From the NCBI GenBank assembly GCA_030378085.1, contig JAUCGK010000019.1:1-33615 (forward strand): a stretch of 33,615 bases of DNA, read 5' to 3'. Numbering within the stretch: the stretch's first letter is position 1; each line of letters opens with the position of its first letter. The translations under genes were made by a program, and so were the position numbers. Under the pieces are notes generated by a model, which saw only the letters and a program-made list of their open reading frames with translations, was not told where the DNA came from and searched no databases. This stretch comes from Candidatus Parabeggiatoa sp. HSG14 (GTDB taxonomy: Bacteria > Pseudomonadota > Gammaproteobacteria > Beggiatoales > Beggiatoaceae). Shown here one piece after another: positions 24,908 through 32,600 of the stretch.

Positions 24908-25239
24908 TATAGCGTTTCCCGATTGGATAAAGTACAACCTCCTCTAAATCCCTTAATTAAGGAGGGGACTTGTACCTGACGCAATCGGGAAACCCTATAT
25001 TCACTGGTATCAATGCAGTGCAAAATATTGACTTTGTCTGCTGAGACAACTTTTCTCCAATGGACACTCCCACAACCCAAATCAAATCCTATCGGTTTAT
25101 CTGGTAAAGATTCCCAAGGGAAAATCTTGAAATATCGGGAGCAAAGTTGCTGTAATTCTTGTTCAGTCAATGAAGATTGGTTAAACTTACTCCACTCATC
25201 TCCAAAACCTTGAACAGTTTTTAAGTTTAGATTATCCAC
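24907..25239 (-). pseudogene. Truncated SAM-dependent methyltransferase ending in a repeat element
   Basis: From a GTG at 25239 the first about 80 residues are the start of a class I methyltransferase: FGDEWSKFNQ, YFKIFPWESLP, and motif I in IGFDLGCGSVHW (usually GCGSG), then ILHCIDTSE. From 24999 onward the frame enters repeat A and continues as an artificial tail (VSRLRQVQVPSLIKGFRGG) to a stop at the element's far end. About 200 residues, including most of the SAM and substrate site, are missing. A 110-residue product could be made but would not fold as a methyltransferase. Confidence 0.85.
24908..24999 (-). repeat. Repeat A, copy 2, at a gene-gene junction
   Basis: TATAGCGTTTCCCGATTG to CAATCGGGAAACCCTATA, 92 bp, with one terminal mismatch (CCCTATA for CGCTATA). 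It is in opposite orientation to copies 11937-12028 and 27111-27206, and the same orientation as 33489-33585. It separates a methyltransferase head from an unrelated glycosyltransferase tail. Confidence 0.92.
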
Positions 25240-25302
25240 AAAAATGTACTTCGTCCTTTATAATTAATGGTTAATGATTTAAATGATATAAACGTCATTA
25301 AT

Positions 25303-25321
25303 GCAATCAGGAAACGCTATA
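25303..25321. repeat. Repeat A, end fragment
   Basis: GCAATCAGGAAACGCTATA matches the right terminus of repeat A with one change. No other part of the element is present. It lies between the methyltransferase head and the epimerase tail, so it may mark another rearrangement. Confidence 0.7.
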
Positions 25322-25359
25322 AATTAATCATCATCAATTAACGACATGCGTTGGAATTT

Positions 25360-25536
25360 TCAAAAAATTCCAAGCGTGTCTTTCCACTGCAAAGTTTGTT
25401 CCAATCCATCATCGAGCTTATACTGATCTGTCCAATTGACTGCTTTATTGAGTTTACGAGTATTGGCTACTAAGAATGGCGGTTCATTTACAGATATTGA
25501 TTTTTCTCCAAAACGAATAAGAGTTGAGTTACCCAC
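25360..25536 (-). pseudogene. 3' remnant of an NAD-dependent sugar epimerase/dehydratase
   Basis: On the minus strand a 58-codon frame from a GTG at 25536 to TGA at 25360-25362 reads NEPPFLVANTRKLNKAVNW...DDGLEQTLQWKDTLGIF. This has the pattern of the extreme C-terminus of extended SDR nucleotide-sugar epimerases (a KL...LGW segment, then L..GL..T..W). A stop lies directly before the GTG, and the Rossmann part (GxxGxxG, YxxxK) is absent, so it is a tail fragment. The region 25541-25690 before it contains no recognisable remainder. Confidence 0.7.
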
Positions 25537-25711
25537 TTATAGACACTCTTCACGAATTTTTTTCTAAATCCAACCCTTTAACGCAATCATCACGCCATAA
25601 AACATTCATCCAAAATTTATTTTGGAAACCGAATTTGATTCATTATATTTAATCTGTTAAAATAAAAAATAAGATTAATAAGGGAGATATCATTATGCCA
25701 GCCATTTCAGC

Positions 25712-26271
25712 ATGTCACTTAAGCAGAGAGACGCGCCGCTGATTTTTACAACCCCAGTATTAAAAATGGAACCCATTATTACTTGGGAAAAATTACCAGA
25801 CGATTTTGAACTATCGGATGATCCAGCGGACAATTTAACTCAACCTTTACTCGCCGATGCCCTGCGAGACGGATTTTTGGAGTCGGCGCGTTTACGTTTG
25901 TCGCAGTCTCGGATTATTGGTACCAATTTTGGTATCGCTGCCATTGTCAATGGTAAAAATGTGATCAAAGCCCCTGATTGGGTTTATGTACCTTCGGTTT
26001 TGCCATTACCAGACGGAAAAGAACTGGCTATTGGCTACGTTGGTGGAATGCTGATAATCACTTATTGCTTTGGAAGTCTGAGAAAGTGGAAGAAATAGAG
26101 AATGAAAAACAAGCAGCTTTAGAAAAAGCTGGACAAGCAGAAAAAACCCTAAGACGAATAGTTCAACAATTGTTACAAGCCAATACTGATATTGCCATCA
26201 TCATGCAAATCACTGGTTTAGACAAAGCGGAAATAGAAAATATGAAATCCAATGAACGCAAGTCGAATTAA
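25712..26271 (+). pseudogene. Uma2-family (DUF820) gene with central deletion and frameshift
   Basis: The first frame (from 25712, or from a better-conserved ATG at 25766 giving MEPIITWEKLPDDFELSDDP) carries the N-terminus of a Uma2/DUF820 protein, through NFGIAAIVNGKNVIKAPDWV and YVPSVLPLPDGK. At about 26015-26022 the homology jumps to another frame, RTGYWLRWWNADNHLLLW, followed by the charged coiled-coil tail (EKVEEIENEKQAALEKAGQA) to TAA at 26271. In intact relatives about 150 residues, including the PD-(D/E)xK-like catalytic core, lie between these parts. The fusion is out of frame, so the first frame ends in junk at 26098. An upstream ATG at 25695 with a good GGGAG is in a different frame and closes after 15 codons. 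Confidence 0.85.
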
Positions 26272-26346
26272 ATATAGGAGAATTAATAACGCCCATTAAA
26301 CGAGTGCTTTCAAGTGGTAAATTTCCCGTCAAAAGCGTTTTTCTTG

Positions 26347-26368
26347 TTCCAACGCTCCAGCGTTGGAA
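26347..26368. repeat. Short perfect hairpin
   Basis: TTCCAACGC and GCGTTGGAA pair perfectly around TCCA. The core CGCTCCAGCG repeats 60 bp later at 26409-26418. Confidence 0.7.
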
Positions 26369-26550
26369 ACAAAATAACGAAGCGCAGCGGAGATCACCTA
26401 TATCGTGACGCTCCAGCGTCATTCTTTTAAACCCCATAAAACACAAACGCCGCCCAATACTAGAGAGTGTTGAGGTTTGGGAGTGTAAAAAGCCATGGGT
26501 GGCAAAGTGTAAATATTGGTAATATAGACATTCAGAAAAATAACTTCTAA

Positions 26551-26583
26551 AAACCTGACAGGTTTCAGAAACCTGTCAGGTTT
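26551..26583. repeat. Palindromic repeat B, copy 4
   Basis: Perfect 15-bp arms AAACCTGACAGGTTT and AAACCTGTCAGGTTT with a CAG loop. The preceding bases resemble those before copy 3. Confidence 0.9.
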
Positions 26584-26744
26584 GGCATCAAAATTTTGCA
26601 AATTATTAAATCCTTATTCCTAAATGTTCGCGTCTCTAAATGCTCGAAAGAATCCAGCAATGAAGTTTACATGTCATTTATAAACAAACATATGGGGTAA
26701 ATAATTTCATGATTATTGGAGGCGAGAGCCAAGACGCGAACAGA

Positions 26745-26763
26745 AGACGCGAGCATCGCGTCT
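26745..26763. repeat. Short GC-rich hairpin
   Basis: AGACGCGA and TCGCGTCT pair perfectly around GCA. Related GACGCGA/TCGCGTC words occur nearby at about 26621-26632 and 26731-26740. Confidence 0.65.
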
Positions 26764-26954
26764 CTACAAATCTATCGAATTACCAATCCTTTAATAATTT
26801 CGACTTGGTGTATAACGATGAAAACCAAGCCTTGGGATAAATATCCAGGCTAAGAAGTTCAGTGCGTAACATCAGTTATTAATATTAGATTTTTATCTAT
26901 AAATACCAAAATCTACGATATATTGAGACAAAATTGTTTTCTGATTATAACGAA

Positions 26955-27103
26955 TTTTGGGGACACCTCCCTAACCCCCCGTACACAACCCCCCGTACAC
27001 AGGGGGAAGTCCCAAAATAGAAAAAGCAAAGTGTCGAATGATTTTTGGTTCCACCCGTGTACGGGGGGTTAGGGGGGTGTCTCCAAAATCTGTTACAATC
27101 AGA
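26955..27103. repeat. Repeat D, copy 2, with inverted arms
   Basis: The left arm 26955-26986 and right arm 27057-27088 are 32-bp inverted copies with two mismatches, around CCCCCGTACAC and GTGTACGGGGG words. The part 26997-27103 is nearly identical to 128-240. This copy therefore shows a fuller form of the element than the copy at the left edge. Confidence 0.85.
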
Positions 27104-27110
27104 TTGTTTT

Positions 27111-27206
27111 TATAGCGTTTCCCGATTGCGTCAGGTACAAGTCCCTTCCTTAATTAAGGAGGGGATTTAGGGGAGGTTGTACTTTATCCAATCGGGAAAC
27201 GCTATA
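27111..27206 (+). repeat. Repeat A, copy 3 (best preserved)
   Basis: This copy has perfect 18-bp ends, TATAGCGTTTCCCGATTG and CAATCGGGAAACGCTATA, over 96 bp. The core contains CCTTAATTAAGG, itself a 12-bp palindrome, between a CAGGTACAAGTCC arm and a GGTTGTACTT arm. It can serve as the reference for the family. It ends 100 bp before the LolA-like gene. Confidence 0.95.
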
Positions 27207-27306
27207 AAAATGACTCAGTGTCTGATTTATTGACTTTTCACTTTTTGGTGAGTGCAAGCTATGCCTTGTTCTCTGGGTTAAATTTTTTATTTGGAATATT
27301 TTTATT

Positions 27307-28071
27307 ATGCAACATTATTTTTATCGTTACCTTATGCTTTTGTGGTTTTTCTTAGGGTTGAATATTTCACCCGTTTTTGCAGATGAACAAGCAACCGCGC
27401 TTGTTAAAGCGGCTATTGAGTATTGGCGTGATATCTCGTCCTATTCAGTAGCGGATATGACTATCCATCGTCCGAGTTGGCAACGTACTATGACTATGCG
27501 TATGTGGACAGAGGGTCAAAAAAAATCTCTGGTTCGGGTAACGCGCCCCAAGAAAGATAAGGGGAGTGCTACCCTGATAAAAAACAAGGAAATGTGGAGC
27601 TTTTCGCCTAAAACCAATCGCATCATCAAAATTCCCTCCAGTATGATGAATCAAAGTTGGATGGGTTCAGACTTTTCTAATAACGATGTCTCTAAAGCTG
27701 ATAGCCTATTGGAACATTACACCCACACGCTTAAGGGCAGCGAAATCCATGAAGGACAAAAGGCATTCATTATTGAGGCGGTGCCTTTTGAAGATGCACC
27801 CGTGGTATGGGGTAAAGAGGTGTTAAAAGTGCGTACTGATTTCATTGTCTTGGAACATGCTTTTTATGATCAAGATAATGTGTTGGTAAAAAAAATGGAG
27901 ACATTATCTACTCAATTGATGGGTGGAAAATTGATTGCCACGAGACAACGTATGCAGAAAACCGAAGAACCTAGCGAATGGACAGAAATTGTGGTTAAAG
28001 AAGCTAAATTCAAAATCAACGTACCCAGTTCTACATTTACTCGATCTAACTTGCGTAATCCACGCTTTTAA
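27307..28071 (+). CDS. Outer-membrane lipoprotein-sorting protein family (LolA-like)
   Basis: The 254-residue periplasmic protein has a signal peptide (1-25, cleavage after VFA). It belongs to the LolA-like COG2834 group: MRMWTEGQKKSLVRVTRPKK (about 64-83), KGSATLIKNKEMWSFSPKTN (about 85-104), IIKIPSSMMNQSWMGSDFSN (about 106-125), then EVLKVRTDFIVLEHAFYDQD. Family members often sit beside FtsX/LolC-type permeases and an ATPase, and are thought to carry a lipid or lipoprotein from the permease. Here the permease follows after 97 bp. The ATG has only weak ribosome binding sequence (GGAATA at 27292-27297). Confidence 0.9.
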   Translation: MQHYFYRYLMLLWFFLGLNISPVFADEQATALVKAAIEYWRDISSYSVADMTIHRPSWQRTMTMRMWTEGQKKSLVRVTRPKKDKGSATLIKNKEMWSFSPKTNRIIKIPSSMMNQSWMGSDFSNNDVSKADSLLEHYTHTLKGSEIHEGQKAFIIEAVPFEDAPVVWGKEVLKVRTDFIVLEHAFYDQDNVLVKKMETLSTQLMGGKLIATRQRMQKTEEPSEWTEIVVKEAKFKINVPSSTFTRSNLRNPRF

Positions 28072-28076
28072 ATTTT

Positions 28077-28141
28077 TTCAAACCTGAAGGTTTGAATTCC
28101 AAAAATCTAGCCAATTGGAATTCAAAGTTTCAGCTTTGAAT
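28077..28141. repeat. Three adjoining hairpins between the LolA-like and permease genes
   Basis: TTCAAACCT/AGGTTTGAA (28077-28096), GAATTCCAA/TTGGAATTC (28094-28123) and ATTCAAAG/CTTTGAAT (28120-28141) follow one another and overlap by a few bases. They fill most of the 97-bp gap. They could weaken or tune expression of the downstream permease, or be repeat remnants. Confidence 0.75.
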
Positions 28142-28168
28142 TTTATTAATAACTGAAAACGGAAAAAT

Positions 28169-29440
28169 ATGGGTATTATCTTACGTTTAGCCTGGCGCAA
28201 TATTTGGCGGCATCCACGCCGTAGTGGAATCACGATTACGACTATTACATTTGCAGCCAGTTTATTGGTATTTATTATTACCTTACAACTCGGCTCGTAT
28301 GACATGATGATTGATAATAATCTGAGAATATTGACGGGACATTTTCAAGTACAACGTACTGGTTATTTGGATAAACCTAAAATACGTAGCACTATCGCTG
28401 ACTCTCAACAATTGGCTAAAGAATTGCGTAAAATCAATGGAATAGTTGAAATTGCTGCACGCGCTAATGGTTTTGCACTGGCTGCTTCAGAAGAACGATC
28501 TTATGGGGTACAAGTAATTGGAGTAGAAACAGCCCATGAGAGCAATTTATCCATTATTCCTAAACGCATTCAAAGTGGACAATTTTTAAGTAGCGACATT
28601 GCCCAAGAAGTTGTTATTGGAAAAGCCTTAGCACGTAACCTCAAAGTCAAAGTGGGAGACGAGCTGACTTTATTAGGGAGTGGGCGAGACGGTTCTATTG
28701 CGGCTGCGGTGTTACCTATTATTGGTATTTTTGACAGTGGAATGCCAGAAATAGATAGAAGTGTTATAGAAATGCCGCTAACAACCTTTCAAGATATTTT
28801 TAGTATGGGAGAATCAGTACATGTATTGGTTGGTTTAACAACGGGGTTGGATCGGTTAGAAAGCATACTTGCTCAAGTGCGGGAAAAAATTCCTCCCAAT
28901 ATTTCTCTGCAAGAGGGGGAAAAACGACTAAAGGAAAGCAATAAAGATTTAGTCGTATTGGACTGGAATACCTTACTCCCTGGGTTATTCCAAATAATTC
29001 AAGCGGACAAAATGAACGGTTGGGTTATGTATGGCTGTCTTATTTTAATTGTTACGTTTAGTGTGTTAAATACATTTTTGATGGCAGTATTAGAACGCAC
29101 CCGCGAATTTGGAGTTATGCTGGCTTTGGGTACAAAACATACATTTATTGGTAAATTGGTTATGTTAGAATCTCTGTTTTTGACTTTATTAGGCTTAGCA
29201 ATTGGTTTAGCTATCGGTATTGCAATTACTTTATATTTCTATGCTTATGGCTTTAGCTATCCGGGCATGAAAGAAATTGGGGCGCAATTTGGATTACCTG
29301 ACAAAATAACGCCTCAACTCTCTCTCTTCTCATTTACCATAGGGCCCGCTCTCATTTTAATATTTACGATGATTGGCTCATTATATCCAGCTTTGCGAAT
29401 TCGTAAACTTAAACCCGTAGATGCGATGAAATCTGTCTAA
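28169..29440 (+). CDS. FtsX/LolC/MacB-family ABC transporter permease
   Basis: The 423-residue inner-membrane permease has the four-helix plan of the type VII ABC family: helix 1 at about 20-42 after the conserved LAWRNIWRHPRRSGITITTI, a large periplasmic domain (about 45-285, including VVIGKALARNLKVKVGDELT), and helices 2-4 in the C-terminal third with VLERTREFGVMLALGTK (about 309-325). It ends with LYPALRIRKLKPVDAMKSV, the usual last motif. It probably extracts a lipid or lipoprotein for the LolA-like protein encoded upstream. The ATPase that must power it is not encoded in this window: the next gene is convergent. Confidence 0.93.
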   Translation: MGIILRLAWRNIWRHPRRSGITITTITFAASLLVFIITLQLGSYDMMIDNNLRILTGHFQVQRTGYLDKPKIRSTIADSQQLAKELRKINGIVEIAARANGFALAASEERSYGVQVIGVETAHESNLSIIPKRIQSGQFLSSDIAQEVVIGKALARNLKVKVGDELTLLGSGRDGSIAAAVLPIIGIFDSGMPEIDRSVIEMPLTTFQDIFSMGESVHVLVGLTTGLDRLESILAQVREKIPPNISLQEGEKRLKESNKDLVVLDWNTLLPGLFQIIQADKMNGWVMYGCLILIVTFSVLNTFLMAVLERTREFGVMLALGTKHTFIGKLVMLESLFLTLLGLAIGLAIGIAITLYFYAYGFSYPGMKEIGAQFGLPDKITPQLSLFSFTIGPALILIFTMIGSLYPALRIRKLKPVDAMKSV

Positions 29441-29523
29441 CATTTTTAATGGTAAAAAGAAGATAAATTGATGAAATATCGACTATGGATGAGCATAATT
29501 TACAAAAAAGAATACAACTAAAG

Positions 29524-29598
29524 AGTACAACGAATTAGAAAAACCACAACGAATGGTCAATATATTGTATTCGTTGTTTTTTTTAAATTCGTTGTACT
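29524..29598. terminator. Nested hairpin, probable bidirectional terminator
   Basis: Outer arms AGTACAACGAATT (29524-29536) and AATTCGTTGTACT (29586-29598) enclose inner arms ACAACGAAT (29546-29554) and ATTCGTTGT (29569-29577). A run of T (29577-29584) follows the inner hairpin on the plus strand. The gap lies between convergent genes ending at 29440 and 29622, so it can serve the permease gene and perhaps the minus-strand gene. Confidence 0.7.
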
Positions 29599-29621
29599 AT
29601 GTACTATCTATCCATTCTTAT

Positions 29622-32600
29622 TTAAGGTTGCAGTTTCAAGTCTTCTGGCTTTAGCAGAAATTGTATGGGGGATGTTTCTGGAACTAGGGTTAACTTAGTA
29701 CTGTAGGTATAATTCCCCATTTTCAGCAATGGAATATACACCTCACCAGTATTGGGAGTAAAATTGGAATAACCAACTGAAGTGGTATCATCAGCGAGTT
29801 TCAGTGAATTCATATCCACATCAAGGATTATCTCTGGTTCAAATTGGCGTAAGAGCAAATCAGCTTGGTAAATATCAGTACCGACTGTAATTGCTGGAAT
29901 GTGCAAGATATTGGTAGTGGTATCAAAACGCGCATGAGTAAGCCCTTTTCCTTCAACTGTCAAAATAACTGGGGGAGCTTCTGTGATAAATCCCTTGTTA
30001 TCTTTAGCTTTGAAAGTAACGACATATTTTCCTGGTGTATTAAATTTGCTGAAACTACCTTGCCATTTTTCATCATTTTTGCGAGTGTTTGTTGATAGGA
30101 AAGAAAAAGGAATAAAAGGGGCTGGCTGGAACGAGTATCCTTGTTCATTGCGTTGACTAGCAATTTCTGGAGTTACCAGAGAAGCCCAAATTTTTTTCAC
30201 ACTAATCCCACTGGTATTGGTATATACTGTAAAATCAATCGGTTGTCCTAAAGGTATTATACTCGGAAGTTTTTCTGGTGTCAAAGTGAGTATACCGGGC
30301 AGTTCGCCCCAGCATCCGTTCAAACAGAGGTCTTGCATTGTTGCATTACCTCTCAATTGGGGACGTTGCTGATTAAGAGGCCAAATGTATGTAGCAATGG
30401 TGTCAGTAATTGGTTTTAGACTGTCTCCAAATTTCTTGCCGCGCCGCAGATTATCAAAATAGAGTTTAAGAAAGGAAGTGCGACCATAGTCACTGAAATA
30501 AGCCTTTTCTCCATCGGTACTACTGATAATCAAGCGGTTAGGAGCTGATAAAGCCTCTACGAATGTTCCTGAATGACAGGCTTCAAGGATAACGACAACT
30601 TTTTGGTCATTGATGCTATTTTGATAATCATCTAACAAAGCTTTGAAAGTATCAGCAGTGAGTGTTTCGGTTCCCAAGGGATTGAGAATGAGTTCATTAG
30701 GCAAGCCGTGATCAACGAATATGACAATGAGAGGTTGTTCTAATTTGCCTTTTGCTTTGGCCCATTCAAAAGCTTTTCTAATGTCATCAACTGTGATGTC
30801 ACGGGGGTTTTTAATGCCATCGCGAAGTTCGGCTAAGGTAACTGGGGCATCAACAATACTATAATCGACCATTGCGTCGTCATTGAAGTCTAAATCTGGT
30901 TTATAGGACAGAAAATGGATTTCATCATTGTCGTAGCCTCTCGCTTGTAAACTGTGATAGGCATAAGTTGCCATGAAATCAACTGCCAATTCTTGATCAG
31001 AGGCACTTCCCGAACCATTGGGATGAATCAGGATAGCAGCGCGCTCTCCCGTTAATAGTTCAGTGCGGGCTGTTTCATCTTCGATGGTTTGGACAAGGCT
31101 AGTTTTTTGGCCAAAATTTAGATGAGCAAGGCCACCTCCATTTGTCCCAATCCACAGCCCACCACTACCATCGCGTAAAAGGGCATCAATTCCTTTGGAT
31201 GGTAACCCAGAATTGTCTGTTGTATAAACCGTCCATTCACCACTAACATTACGGTAGGCTAAGCCACCAGAGTTAGTCCCAATCCACAACCCACTACTTC
31301 CGTGTAAAAGCTCTCTAACACTGTTGCTTGGCAATCTCGAATTATCTTTTGTATAAACAGTCCATTCGCCATTAACACTGTGGTAAGCGAGACCACTCCC
31401 AGTACCAATCCACAGTCCACCACTACTATCGCTTTCTAGGGCAATAATATAGTTGTTTGGCAACACAGAATTGTCTTCATTATAAACAGTCCATTCGCCA
31501 CTGACATTGCGGTAGACTAAGCCACCATCTGTCCCAACCCACAATTCTCCACTACCATCGCTTTCTAATGCATTTATCTTGTTGTTTGGCAACCCAGAAT
31601 TGTCTGTCGTATAAACCGTCCATTCACCATTGATACCACGGTAGGCTAAACCACCTTCAATGTAATTGTATTCTTCTTCATTCCACTTTCGGTGCCGGGT
31701 AGTCCCAATCCACAGTCCACCGCTACCATCGCTTTCTAGGGCTTCAATGTTGTTGGATGTCAATCCAGAATTGTCTGTCGTATAAACTGTCCATTCTCCA
31801 GTGACACTGTGGTAGACAAGGCCACCCCCAATGGGAATGTAATTGTTTTCCTTTTTATACCACTGTCGGTTAGTCCCAATCCACAAACCACCATTATCAT
31901 CGCTTTCTAGGGCTTTAATGATGTTGGATGTCAACCCAGAATTGTCTGTCGTATAAACCGTCCATTTGCCAATAACACTGCGGTAGGCCAAGCCCCAAGT
32001 CCCAATCCACAGCCCACCGCTACCATCGTTTTCTAGGGCATCAATGGTGTTGCCTGGCAATCCAGAATTGTTTGTCGTATAAACTGTCCATTCGCCACTG
32101 ATATTGTGGTAAGCTAGGCCATCTCCATAAGTTCCAATCCACAGCCCACCATTATTGTCGATTTCTAAGGCAAAAACCCAGTTGTCTGGCAACTCCGAAT
32201 TGTCCTGGTTATATACCTTCCATTCACCATTAATACTGCGGTAAGCTAGGCCACCTAATGTCCCAATCCACAGCCCACCACTACTATCACTTTCTAGGGC
32301 AAAAACCCAGTTGTCTGGTAATTCAGAATTGTTTGTTGTATAAACTGTCCCTTCACCACTGACACTGAAGTAGATCAGGCCACCACTAAAAGTTCCAATC
32401 CACAGTCCACTACTACTATCGCTTTCTAGCGAATTTACATTTACATCGTTGAATGGTATCTTCAAGTTGTCAGGATTATAAACCGTCCACTCATTATTGG
32501 TACTACGGTAAGCAAGGCTACCTTCAGTCTTAATCCACAACCCACCATTTCCATCAGTTTCAAGGGCTTCAATATCATGGTTTGGCAACATCGAATTGTC

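Larger units (their letters stand above)
26272..27306. other. 1-kb repeat-filled region without genes
   Basis: No gene is supported. Contents in order: hairpin TTCCAACGC/GCGTTGGAA (26347-26368) with a related ACGCTCCAGCGT at 26408-26419; palindrome B copy 4 (26551-26583); AGACGCGA/TCGCGTCT hairpin (26745-26763) inside a GCG-rich patch; a stray end of the 1755-1883 element (26861-26878); repeat D copy 2 with its extra inverted arm (26955-27103); and repeat A copy 3 (27111-27206). A promoter for the gene at 27307 must lie in the last 100 bp (27207-27306), but none stands out. Confidence 0.7.

Noticed and set aside
19562..26271. A defence island, based on the AAA/DUF4143 ATPase and Uma2-type gene
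   Set aside because: The Uma2 gene is broken, the ATPase family has no established defence role, and the other genes are sugar-related.
26419..26601. 60-codon minus-strand frame in the repeat region
   Set aside because: It runs through palindrome B, has no ribosome binding site or recognisable domain, and is flanked by repeats only.
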